A stretch of 64,000 nt of DNA, from NCBI GenBank assembly GCA_947095535.1, contig OX352772.1, positions 191,000,125-191,064,124 of the forward strand. Reading direction: 5' to 3'. Source of the stretch: Poecilobothrus nobilitatus. Taxonomy: Eukaryota; Arthropoda; Insecta; Diptera; Dolichopodidae. Shown piece after piece: positions 1 to 7,937 of this stretch. Positions within the stretch are counted from its first letter, which is position 1. The number at the start of each line of letters is the position of its first letter. Made by a program: the position numbers and the translations under genes. Below the pieces are notes generated by a model. The model was not told where the DNA came from. It saw nothing but the letters and a program-made list of their open reading frames with translations, and ran no database searches.

Positions 1-575
1 TCGCAAATTAGAAGAGCTGTAAGATGAAATCCTATATAACTAAAATAAACATTTAACATACGTTAAAATATATTACTGTAGCTTTAGTTTTTATATCTTT
101 TCAAAGTAAAATGTGTAAAGTTACAGGTGTTTAAAAATATCAAATTTTCAATTTTTGAGCCCTAATAGCTCGTAAACAGGGGGTGGTCCAAAAAAATTTT
201 CTGAGCAAACTTATACTAATTCTAAAAGTTCTTTCTTGCTTCAAAATTTCAAGCCTCTATCTAAAAGCGTGCCGGAGTTATGAAATTAGAAAAGCCATGC
301 AAAATTTGGTTTTCACATAACGGTAAATTTAAATACTAAATTTAAAAAAATTGTATAATTTTGATATTAATTTACAAAGTTAAAAAACATACCTGTCGCA
401 TGACGTTTTCAGATTGAAAAAATCTTAAGCGGAACATAAGATATATGCATTTAAAAATAGGGCTTTTTCAAAGTTTGAGGGGCTGTAGCTCCGTAATGGA
501 TGGGGCTACATGTAAAATTTGTTATACAAAATTTTATTTATTTATTTATTTAACTAAGAAAGCTTTTATAATTTT
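1..575 (+). repeat. Repeat R, right part (left-truncated by window edge)
   Basis: This non-coding AT-rich repeat matches the right part of the R family seen complete at 49735-50985 and 51305-52530. It shows the family's recurring phrases ('gagctgtaagatgaaatcc', 'cataacggtaaatttaaat', 'gaggggctgtagctccgtaatg'). The terminal hairpin of R is missing and the sequence passes straight into module M near 575. The same R-M junction recurs near 40300, so it is older than the duplication that made the two copies. Confidence 0.75.
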
Positions 576-1100
576 GCGATAATCAGATGTTAAAATTCTA
601 GAAATAGTGAAACCAACTTTTTCTATACCTCTTTGAAATCTACTTCTATCACGGGCGTATTTTTTTCAAAAACCTTTTCGTGCTGATCTGCAAGCAAAGT
701 CCTACACATGCATACAGTGAATTTCTTGTTTTATGTTAAAGTGAACTTTTTTAGTTTTGTTATTTAAATTCATAGTGCAAGTATGAAAATTGAAGGTTTT
801 AATTCAAAATGTTTTCTTTTTAAAGATATATGTACACATTATAACAATTTTTAACAGCACATCTAAAATTGTAGTTTGATAAGTGTATAGGAAATGATAA
901 TTTATAATTATCAATCTTTAATAGTGAAGGTAAATCTCTAGTTAGATTTTCTATTTTATTACTACAAATGTACTTTTCAAGCAAAAATTTTTTTGTTCTC
1001 CTTTGACATAATTTTTTTTGGCTGGTTCTAAATAATGTTTTAGATAGATTTAAGGTCCGAATAATCAATTAACCCGTCTGCCTATTTAAGTCCATTCATT
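576..1100. repeat. Repeat module M, copy 1
   Basis: This block of about 520 bp starts around 'gataatcagatgttaaaatt' and ends around 'ttaacccgtctgcctattta'. Further copies lie at about 18808-19123 (partial), 22441-22984, 26398-26899, 29437-29974 and 40301-40823. Here and at 40.3 kb it sits between R and element B; in the tandem array it sits between S and N. On its minus strand 1068-820 is an open 82-codon frame with a Cys-rich end ('FRCAVKNCYN'). The array copies carry stops in this frame. I cannot assign a protein family. Confidence 0.7.
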
Positions 1101-1199
1101 TTATTCTCACAATATTAATTATAACATTTTACCTCTTGACTAAGTTCCTCTGCGGAGTATAGTGATTGAAGTGACACAATTGGAATTAAACTTCCTTTA

Positions 1200-1682
1200 G
1201 AAATTTTAGTAATAATCAGGAACCTTTGTTGATTATTATCAATGTTATGATGCTAAATTCTAATGATAAGTATGTGTGTGATTTATTTACCAGAGGTTTA
1301 CATTACAGAATGTTTTGTAATATTTGTAACACAAAATATTTTTCATCAGGGTAGGTTTTCAAGAGACATTTCTCTTAACTGTAAATATCTAGTACATTTC
1401 AAAAATTCAAGAGACAAATCACAGATATTGCCCTTAGCTTGCCAGATTTATCCAAATCAAATCAAAGTATTTGAGAAAGTATATAATCAAATGACGTCAG
1501 ACCCATATGGGAATATATTAATAGATCTTACTGAAGACATCAATGATTTATTTCGAATAAGAAGTGATATATTTGGAAAAAATTTGTGCTGTTGTACAAT
1601 AAATCAATTAGAACCATTTGGGAAAGAATGTGAAACGTTTGAAGGCAAACCGTCATATATTGCACCTATTAAAAAGATCTAA
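1200..1682 (+). pseudogene. Element B copy 1: packaging ATPase, C-terminal fragment
   Basis: The frame from 1263 contains 'TQNIFHQGRFSRDISLN' followed by 'YLVHFKNSRDKSQ' and 'DPYGNILIDLTED'. These match the C-terminal half of the FtsK/HerA-type genome-packaging ATPase found in virus-like transposons that also encode F54H12.2-like proteins. Bases 1200-1265 hold the preceding 'DLFTRGLHY' segment in another frame, so a frameshift lies near 1260-1310. Walker A and most of the N-terminal half are absent: the gene is cut on its left by module M. The role in an intact relative would be driving DNA into the capsid. The product overlaps the next frame by 65 bp. An identical broken copy is at 40925-41407. 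Confidence 0.7.
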
Positions 1683-1926
1683 ACCAAAATTTCAGAAAGC
1701 AATTATAAAACACTATGACCCTGAAGTAATAAAAACATTTTGCGAAATTGCTTTAAATATTTTAAAAGGTAATTGTAATTTGAGTAAAAAATCAGCAACC
1801 CAATTACGAAAGTACAAAAAAGAATTGAGATTCCTAATTTGCCGTCAAAAATATATAAATAGCAAAAGGAAAATCATTGTTCAACTTCATGGACTTTTAT
1901 TTTCGTGCAGTACGGAAATTTTTTAA
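1618..1926 (+). pseudogene. Element B copy 1: small basic protein
   Basis: An open 102-codon frame is rich in Lys and Arg ('SKPKFQKAIIKHYDPEVIK', 'NILKGNCNL', 'KYKKELRFLICRQKY', 'RKIIVQLHG'). The order LLK...KAIIKH...LKGN...KYK..LR...K.KIIVQ is what I recall for a short conserved protein encoded next to the ATPase in this transposon lineage; its function is unknown. After 'IIVQ' the usual Gly-rich end is replaced, and a coding-like continuation ('FRAVRKFF') lies in another frame, which indicates a frameshift near 1890-1900. The first 20 or so residues overlap the ATPase frame and may not belong to it. The same frame is at 41343-41651. Confidence 0.55.
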
Positions 1927-1951
1927 AACGAATAATACAACATTTAACAAA

Positions 1952-2552
1952 ATGATTATATTGAAACCAGAGATTTATGAAAAAATGAAAGTTGAAGTAC
2001 AATCAAAAATAGAATTTATGCCATCAAAGTCTATTTAAAATAAGATATAAAATTAGAGTTCTTCCTCGGAATAGAGAAGAGCAATTAAAAATTATAGAAA
2101 TAAAAAGTACTTAAACTCGTGCAAAACCTTTGTACATTGATGTAGAAGCTCTAACAAACATACCTGAATATAAAGATACAGTAATACAATTTGTTTCTGG
2201 AGAAGAAGTATACGAAAAAGAATCAGACGAAGTATTCGATGATGAAATAGAGGAAGAAATTTTTACAAAAGCATTGTGAGCTGCTTTAGGTGGAGAACAC
2301 CTCAGAAAAAGAAAATCTATTAGGAATTAAAATGTTCAAATTTTTGATGCTGATGTAGGAGACATAATAACAGTTCCTTTAGATAGCCCCATCCCACCAA
2401 CAAGGAAAGAAAAAACTATAAATAGCAAAGAGTTAAGCAATGCATCAAGACGTGTTTTACGATCACCTATATTGCCAGGTAATACTTAAACAGAACTTAC
2501 TTTTCCCATTCGTAAGAAAAAATCAACCAGCTCATGGACAGCATACAAATAA
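1952..2552 (+). pseudogene. Element B copy 1: acidic unknown protein, broken
   Basis: A start at 1952 opens 'MIILKPEIYEKM', which stops near 2035. The coding signal then continues in another frame ('RVLPRNREEQLKIIEIKST', 'KPLYIDVEALTNIPEY', 'EKESDEVFDDEIEEEIFTKAL', 'SRRVLRSPILPG') to a stop at 2550-2552. Inside this second frame I see stops near 2115, 2277, 2328 and 2487. The product would be an acidic protein of about 200 residues with a Ser/Lys-rich tail. It lies between the small basic protein and the penton-like gene, and its end overlaps the penton-like start at 2534. I do not know a function. The copy at 41677-42277 carries the same breaks. Confidence 0.5.
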
Positions 2553-3448
2553 ACGATCAATTTTAGATTACTTTACTCGGCGATTCATCTTTGAATTATT
2601 ATCCGGAATATACATTATTAGCTTTTGCAAACAACTTAAATAAGCAAGTGATTTTGGATTCAAAATGGAAAGTTTGTATTTTTGAAATATATATAAGTGA
2701 TTTTATTCCAAATGCATATGGAGAAAACCCGGAAAAAAGAATTACAAGTTATATCGGGGGTACGGAAGTTAAATATAATAGTATTGGTACAACACACATT
2801 CGAAACAGATCTGAACAAATTAATTGTGATTGAAAAGCATTTGTTTTACCAACACTAATACAAAATATATAACCATTTGATGGATATACAAAAAGAGTTT
2901 GTGAACGTAAACTTGTATGGCAATTTTATGATTATATTTCTAAAGATTTTAGTTATATTAAATCAAAAAATTCAGCATCGTATGTTGGAGATTTAATTAA
3001 AATTTGTGTTAATAATCCAAAAGTGAAAATAAAGTTACGCGGAGAAGGTAATTTTACAATAGACTTTTTTATTAAGGAATGTTTTAACCAAATTTTACAA
3101 AAATTCCCAGACCTTAAACAGCATTAAAATAGAATTGTAGAACTATATAAATCATATTTAGAAATATTATACTTCTTACCAGTTATTAAGTCTGATATTA
3201 TATTTGTATATACTAATATTATTTAACCACATATCGTTGGAGAGAATACTACAAGATGTTTAAGGGCAAAAGCAATTAAAAATGTTTATGAAAATAATTC
3301 AATAAAATTTAAAAATGTTCAATATTTTCCTGTTGAAAAGAAAAGTTTTGACAATATTTTTATTTTATTATGTGATAAGTATGGTAGCCCAATGAATTTC
3401 TATACTAGTATTCTAACAAAAGTTGTATTGCATTTGAAAAAAGTATAA
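2534..3448 (+). pseudogene. Element B copy 1: penton-like minor capsid protein, five in-frame stops
   Basis: One reading frame runs from ATG 2534 to TAA 3446-3448 without a frameshift, but is interrupted by TAG 2564, TGA 2831, TAA 2870, TAA 3125 and TAA 3224. The N-terminus ('ITLLGDSSLNYYPEYTLLAF', then 'WKVCIFEIYISDFIPNAY') and the C-terminus ('SDIIFVYTNII', 'PHIVGEN', 'VQYFPVEKKSFDNIFILL', 'VVLHLKK') match the conserved ends of a protein encoded beside F54H12.2-like genes. I take it as the minor capsid/penton-type protein of this element: the N-terminal 'trellis' strand and the final receptor-independent strand layout resemble single-jelly-roll vertex proteins. That structural reading is an inference. 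The same stops occur at 42259-43173. Confidence 0.65.
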
Positions 3449-3493
3449 ATAAAAAAAAATTTGTAACATTATTTATTATTTTATTTAAACATT

Positions 3494-3644
3494 ATGGAGA
3501 GAGCATACTATAAATATTATTTAGTTCAATCAGGAAAAGGTTATGAGGATATTGGCTCACTTTTACATTCTCTTGTACTTTACCAAAGGGGTCGAGGGTT
3601 AGAAAGTTTTGTCGGTGGACTTTTTATATATTTAAAACCAATAT
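3494..3644 (+). pseudogene. Element B copy 1: 'YQRG' protein, truncated at the A junction
   Basis: ATG 3494 opens 'MERAYYKYYLVQSGKGYEDI' and continues to 'YQRGRGLESFVGGLF' and 'YLKPI', then is cut at about 3644 where the sequence changes to element A. The motif (YY..Q.GKG, then YQRG.G..SF.GGLF) is a hallmark of a short protein in the F54H12.2-type cluster; it may be a small virion protein with a Gly-rich hydrophobic segment. Its function is not established. The longer copy at 43219 shows how the frame would have continued. Confidence 0.6.
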
Positions 3645-3658
3645 GAGTTGGTTTTAAA
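3631..3658. repeat. 11-bp inverted repeat across the B/A junction
   Basis: TTTAAAACCAA (3631-3641), a 6-nt loop, and TTGGTTTTAAA (3648-3658) form a perfect hairpin. The left arm also exists in copy 2 of B (around 43356-43366) and is native B sequence. The right arm is absent there, so it belongs to the foreign side. The last base shared by both copies is about 3644. Confidence 0.85.
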
Positions 3659-3968
3659 AGAACAGAACATTGGCGGAATAATAAATAGTGAGCATATATT
3701 TTATAGACATTTTGTATTGAATGTTGGTGAGAATCAAAAACTCACTGTGAGGTGTGAATATGAAAGCATTTTTATTAAAAAGTATCTCAAAATTCAGTGT
3801 CATGAGTATCGAGAAATATTAGCTGAAAGAATTACAGGTGATGGAGAAGTAGAAAAAATTATAATGGTAGATACAGAATATAAATCTGATTTCACTGTAA
3901 TTGATCTACGAACAATCAAACAGGATCCATCATTTAAATTCATTAAAAACAAAAAAAAAAAAATGTAA
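3648..3968 (+). CDS. Unknown protein at the left edge of element A
   Basis: An uninterrupted 106-codon frame is open from the junction to a stop at 3966-3968. It has no ATG near its beginning (first codon TTG), so it is probably the C-terminal part of a longer gene cut at the junction. Composition is coding-like: 'YRHFVLNVGENQKLTVRCEY' looks like beta-strand sequence, and the end is poly-Lys. It runs on the plus strand and ends 35 bp before the end of the convergent integrase gene. I do not recognise the family. It could be an element-A accessory gene or a fragment of something else. Confidence 0.35.
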   Translation: MVLKEQNIGGIINSEHIFYRHFVLNVGENQKLTVRCEYESIFIKKYLKIQCHEYREILAERITGDGEVEKIIMVDTEYKSDFTVIDLRTIKQDPSFKFIKNKKKKM

Positions 3969-4003
3969 TTAAAATAATATGAAATAAAAAAAATTATTTT
4001 TCT

Positions 4004-4930
4004 CTATATTAAATCAGTTTTATTAACCCATGAATTGTGAGCGGATGAGAATCCAAGATATTTTACAAAAATCTTATTATCTTTACTTTTCAAAACTTTT
4101 TCAACTAAATAAATGTTATTATGTTTAGATTTAAGCAACTCATGCTCATAGAAGCTTCCTTGTATTGGTTGGCCTTGATAATCTTCTAGTAAATATGTGA
4201 CAGGGTTAGTGATTTGAACTTTTCTTATCTTAAATAATTCAGTTGTCCAATTGTCCAATGGGGTGTAACCGTTTTCAAAAACAGGTTTATACTTGCTTAT
4301 TCGAACTGAATTATTAGTTTTATATTTTCCAGGTAAAGCTATTTTTATATGATTATATACAGTTTTAAGTAAATTTTCAGCATTATCTTTATTGACATCA
4401 GATGGTCGTTTCTGAATTGTTCGGTGTTTAGTGTTGTTATATTGTTTAACTTGTTCTGCAATTAGATTAATCCATTTATAATTTCCATTAAAACTAAATT
4501 CTTTCCACATCTTTTCTTTTAAAGTTCTATTAAAACGTTCTACAATAGAGGCTTTTAATATGCTAAATGTTGAATAATGGTTTATATGATATTTATCCAT
4601 TCAATTTTTGAATATTTTATTAAAAAATTTTTTTCCATCATCAGTTTGCAAATTTTGTGGATGTCTTTTAGAATTTGCAAAAATATTCTGCATTGCTTGT
4701 GTGACGTTCTCTGAAGTTTTTGTTTTTATAGAGATTTCCCATGCATACTTAGAAAAGGTGTCAATTACAGTTAATAAAAATTTAAAACCTTTGTTTTCTT
4801 TAGCATATGAACCCATTTCTACTAAATCAGCTTGCCATAGATTGTCCAATCCTTTAATTATAACTCTACGACGTTTAAAATTTCTCCGTGCAGGCTTATG
4901 CAACTCTTCAACAACCTCTCTTTTACTCAT
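4004..4930 (-). pseudogene. Element A: rve-type integrase with C-terminal chromodomain, one stop
   Basis: A retroviral-type integrase (RNase H fold) that would insert the element's DNA into the host genome. ATG at 4930 opens 'MSKREVVEELHKPARRNFKR'. The catalytic triad is visible: Asp35 in 'QADLVEM', Asp97 in 'LQTDDGKKFF', and Glu in 'KASIVERFNRTLK', about 33 residues after the second Asp. A single TGA at 4601-4603 splits the frame between the second Asp and the Glu. The last 35 or so codons ('YLVEKVLKSKDNKIFVKYLG' to '...SWVNKTDLI') form a chromodomain-like tail, usual in Polinton integrases and thought to target chromatin. No N-terminal zinc-binding domain is seen. It lies at the left end of A, convergent with the unknown frame at 3648. 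Confidence 0.9.
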
Positions 4931-4962
4931 TTTTAAATAAAATGTATGTAATTATTATATAA

Positions 4963-5325
4963 CTAATTAGAAAATCTTTCACTGAAAATCTTTTTCCTAT
5001 AATTACTATCAAGAATTTTGGAAATAATTTCGTCAGTATTTTGAATTCTTCGATTAAATCTGCTGCGATCCATTGCTATAATTTCCCAATGTTTGCATCG
5101 AGCTAACTTATATGCAGTATTCCACTTGTATAATATACGTATTTGGGGCTTTAACATAAATCTGACTTTCTTTTTTATTTTCTTTTCATTGCCATCATAA
5201 TCATCTTCCTCCTCGTTCTCTTCAGAAGAATCTGATATATTATCTTCCTTCTCATCACTATTTTCAGAAGAAGAATCTGAAACATCAAGCCATGTGAATA
5301 AGTCTACAACATCATCCTTACTCAT
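4963..5325 (-). CDS. Element A: acidic unknown protein
   Basis: An intact 120-codon frame from ATG 5325 lies 32 bp upstream of the integrase on the same strand. Residues 15-45 form an acidic serine-rich tract ('DSSSENSDEKED', 'SSEENEEEDDYDG'), followed by a basic patch ('KKIKKKVRF') and a Lys/Arg/Tyr-rich region ('ILYKWNTAYKLARCKHWEII'). The first residues ('MSKDDVVDLFTWLD') resemble the integrase start in style, but I see no catalytic motif. The charge layout suggests a nucleic-acid- or histone-interacting protein; this is a guess. It is one of the few undamaged frames in element A. Confidence 0.5.
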   Translation of the reverse strand: MSKDDVVDLFTWLDVSDSSSENSDEKEDNISDSSEENEEEDDYDGNEKKIKKKVRFMLKPQIRILYKWNTAYKLARCKHWEIIAMDRSRFNRRIQNTDEIISKILDSNYRKKIFSERFSN

Positions 5326-5449
5326 CTTCTAAATAACTAATTAAAGCACATAAATAAAATTAAATAAATGTTCAATGTATTTTATATTCTTTATTTGTAT
5401 AATACTTTAAAAGTACGTATACTTTTATTATAACTTATTTTCTATTCTT

Positions 5450-5968
5450 TTATATAATTCCATTAGTTTGCATCAGTTTAACGTACATTGTTCTGCTGAA
5501 TGACATGGACTGAGCTTTAGCTTCAGCGTTTTGTAGTCGTGCATTAATAAATCCAATTGGTTTTTTAATTTGAAATTCAATAAAATCATTCATTTTTGAA
5601 AATTTTTCATTTAACATAGCAGGAAATTTGATGTGGATATTCTCTAAACTATCTTGCATTTTCTCTTCTAAAATTCTTAATTTTTCTTCTGCTAATTTAA
5701 GTTCTATAGACATTGCTGTCTCTGTATGATTAAACATTTCTCCTATGTAGTTTTTTATTAATTCTTTGTGAAAGAAAATTTGGTTATTCACAAATGTTTG
5801 CGTTGCTGCATCATTTCCATTAACTGGATCCTGAACATTTGGTAACATTTTGTTATCTAAATCATAATTTCCTTCAGAAGTTAATTTGAAACCTATACCT
5901 GGAGGACCTTGAGTATGTAGTTTTCTAGAAGAGGAAGCTGTACTACGTCCAAACTTATCAAGTGGCAT
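5450..5968 (-). CDS. Element A: fibre-like/coiled-coil virion protein
   Basis: An intact 172-codon frame from ATG 5968. After a Ser/Gly-rich start, residues 34-62 read 'NYDLDNKMLPNVQDP' followed by 'GNDAATQTFVNNQ'. This is the shape 'D.NKRL.NV.DP...DA.T..YV', shared by many viral and phage trimeric fibre or tail proteins and by a conserved Polinton protein of arthropods. Residues 75-115 ('SIELKLAEEKLRILEEKMQD') form a predicted coiled coil, which fits trimerisation. A vertex fibre or attachment role is an inference from architecture. It sits between the acidic protein and the conserved unknown gene, in the same orientation. Confidence 0.6.
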   Translation of the reverse strand: MPLDKFGRSTASSSRKLHTQGPPGIGFKLTSEGNYDLDNKMLPNVQDPVNGNDAATQTFVNNQIFFHKELIKNYIGEMFNHTETAMSIELKLAEEKLRILEEKMQDSLENIHIKFPAMLNEKFSKMNDFIEFQIKKPIGFINARLQNAEAKAQSMSFSRTMYVKLMQTNGII

Positions 5969-5999
5969 TATGATTTTTACTGATTGTTAATTTAAAATA

Positions 6000-7006
6000 T
6001 TATTGAATTATATTTGCTTCTCTCAATTCTTCAATTATAGATACAATTTCATTGTGATGATTATTGTTACCAGCTGATTGTGAACTAATTAAAAGTCTTA
6101 ATCTGTCAACTAACTCATTAGGATCATCCCAATAAACAAACTGATTTGATTGATTTGTATAATTTAAATGCGTTTCTGGCATAGAAGGTTTATGTAAGAA
6201 CGTTCTAAAAAATTTCTTTTTTGAATAACCTGAACCAGATTTTTTATACCTAGTGTTGTAATAATGTTCATAAAATTTTCTTAATATGTTCTTGTATTTA
6301 TAACCTTTGTTTCCTTTTATTTGCCCTAAACTATCATAATTTCTTCTATGTGCATTCGTTTTGTTAAGTATTTGATAATACATACTTAAATCACTTTCAG
6401 TATAGTTTAAAGGTCTTTTTTTTAATATTATTTCATATAGACCATCAGTTCCTTTAAATTCCTCATCATCAATCAGTATATTTTTAGTATTTTCATCTAT
6501 TTCAAAATTAGCATTACCGTTTACGAATATTTAATGATTTATCAAAACGTGGTCCATATGTTCTATCAAGTTCTGATTTGGTGAGAGCAGGAAATTGTAC
6601 AATTGATGATTCATCACTATTACAGAATTTTAAAGTATTTGGCGTTGAAGTTTTTGAAATTGATGATTCATCATTATAGAATTTTAAAGTATTCGGTGTT
6701 GAAGTTTTAAATTCATTGTCCTAGCCTTGTTGTTAGGTGTTTTAACTTCCGATGTAAATGACGGCATTGATTTAACCTGTTATCATCATCCGCAGTCCAT
6801 TTAATTTCCGGTTTGATAACATTATCTGAAAATGGTTGTTGTTGTTGTTTGACAACATTTGTTAATTCTTTCAATGGTTTTATAATTGGAGTAAAAGCTT
6901 CTTCTCGATTACGGTCTTCTGATAACTTTTGAGCTTTTAAAGATTGAAATTTGCTTTTTAAATTTTTACGAGTTTTAATTAAATCTTTCATGAGTTGTTC
7001 ATCCAT
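6000..7006 (-). pseudogene. Element A: conserved Polinton protein of unknown function, broken
   Basis: Two open parts on the minus strand appear to be ends of one gene. The N-terminal part (ATG 7006 to 6713) starts 'MDEQLMKDLIKTRKNLKSKF' with a helical Lys/Gln-rich region. The C-terminal part (6383 to 6000) contains 'NKTNAHRRNYDSLGQIKGNK' and the striking 'VYWDDPNELVDRLRLLI', then 'HNEIVSIIEELREANII'. The stretch between (6384-6712) is coding-like ('ELDRTYGPRFDKS', two copies of a 'KTSTPNTLKF' phrase) but shifts frame and has stops. The YWDDPNELVDRLRLL block is a signature I associate with arthropod Polintons; its function is unknown. A full product would be about 330 residues. It is the first gene downstream of the ATPase. 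Confidence 0.6.
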
Positions 7007-7232
7007 TTTTTTAAAATGAGGATTAGTTCAATTATTAACTGTAAATTATCGACTGAACTGTTCTCTTGCTAACTTCTAACTGGTAATCGCAAACTGCTAA
7101 CTGGTAACTGCTATCTGCTAATAGCCAACAGCTAACTGCAAATTGCTAACTGCTAAATAACACCGTTCAGTTAGTAACTGTTGAACGATTCGTTCAGCTA
7201 ATAACTGCTTACTGTGGCAGATCTCTTGTTAA
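7007..7232. repeat. Degenerate CTAACTG-type repeat between two element-A genes
   Basis: From about 7070 to 7200 the spacer is a run of imperfect copies of 'ctaactg', 'aactgcta' and 'ggtaactgc'. It separates the end of the packaging ATPase from the start of the unknown gene and so occupies that gene's promoter position. There is no open frame of note. Confidence 0.6.
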
Positions 7233-7916
7233 CTAAAATTTAGCAAATGCATCAAAATTTTTTTGATAAAGTCCATTATTTAAACTGCTATCTTTATTGA
7301 TTAATAGAAAACCATAATTATCATTCCAGCAGCATGCACTCAATTTTTTAAAATCGTTATAAGACATGTCAGAATTTACATGATCATTATATATATGTTT
7401 TAAATTTAAATCATCCTGCTTGAATATAATCAAAAAATTTGCATTATCTCTAACTAAGTGCTTTGGAATTCTTGTATAAGACTGGCATAAATAAAAGCTA
7501 TCTACTTCTTGATGACGCCCCATACAAAAATAGGCCCTTATACTATCTTGCTTATCACAAGCTACATCATCAAAAATAAATATTGAATTTGGTTGTGAGG
7601 CCGACGGTTCAATTACATCAACGTTATTTGAAAATTCGTTATATCCCATTCCTTTGATTGGTTTTATTAATTTTTTTAAATATTCATATTTAGGTTGATG
7701 TAATGATTTCGAGTAAATGTATATGTTTTGAAATTTAAGCCCTTTAGGATCTAAAAGCATACTTATCATAACATTAGTTTTACCACTATTTGAAGGCCCA
7801 ACTATTAATCCTCTTATACTATCTGGAAAGCGTTCACAATGTTTTTTAATTTTGGTTTTTGAATTTTGATCAAAATTTTTAACTTTAACTGCATTATCTA
7901 CTTTTATAAATTTCAT
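7233..7916 (-). CDS. Element A: genome-packaging ATPase (FtsK-HerA / A32-like)
   Basis: An intact 227-codon frame from ATG 7916. Walker A is 'GPSNSGKTN' (residues 40-48). Walker B is 'SIFIFDD' (111-117), with two Asp after four hydrophobic residues. Downstream 'FYLCQSYTRIPKHLVRDNAN' contains the sensor-type Gln. Length and motif spacing fit the poxvirus A32/Polinton packaging ATPase group, which pumps DNA into preformed capsids. It is divergent from the phospholipase-like virion gene, with only 21 bp between the two starts, so a shared bidirectional promoter is likely. It carries no inactivating change that I can see, unlike most of A. Confidence 0.92.
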   Translation of the reverse strand: MKFIKVDNAVKVKNFDQNSKTKIKKHCERFPDSIRGLIVGPSNSGKTNVMISMLLDPKGLKFQNIYIYSKSLHQPKYEYLKKLIKPIKGMGYNEFSNNVDVIEPSASQPNSIFIFDDVACDKQDSIRAYFCMGRHQEVDSFYLCQSYTRIPKHLVRDNANFLIIFKQDDLNLKHIYNDHVNSDMSYNDFKKLSACCWNDNYGFLLINKDSSLNNGLYQKNFDAFAKF

Positions 7917-7937
7917 TTCATAAAAGATAATTAGTGT
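7917..7937. promoter_or_regulatory. Divergent 21-bp promoter interval (inferred)
   Basis: Only 21 AT-rich bases separate the start of the packaging ATPase (minus strand) from the start region of the PLA2-like gene (plus strand). Any transcription start must lie here or inside the coding ends. I see no unambiguous TATA or initiator motif, so this is inferred from gene layout alone. Confidence 0.3.

Noticed and set aside
1069..1100. TTAA followed by CCCGTCTGCC at the edge of module M, as in a piggyBac-type terminus.
   Set aside because: No matching inverse end or second TTAA at the other border was found, and the neighbouring frame has no transposase motif that I can confirm.
4608..4940. A 110-codon plus-strand frame over the integrase.
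   Set aside because: It lies antisense to the catalytic core of the integrase, whose motifs are unambiguous.
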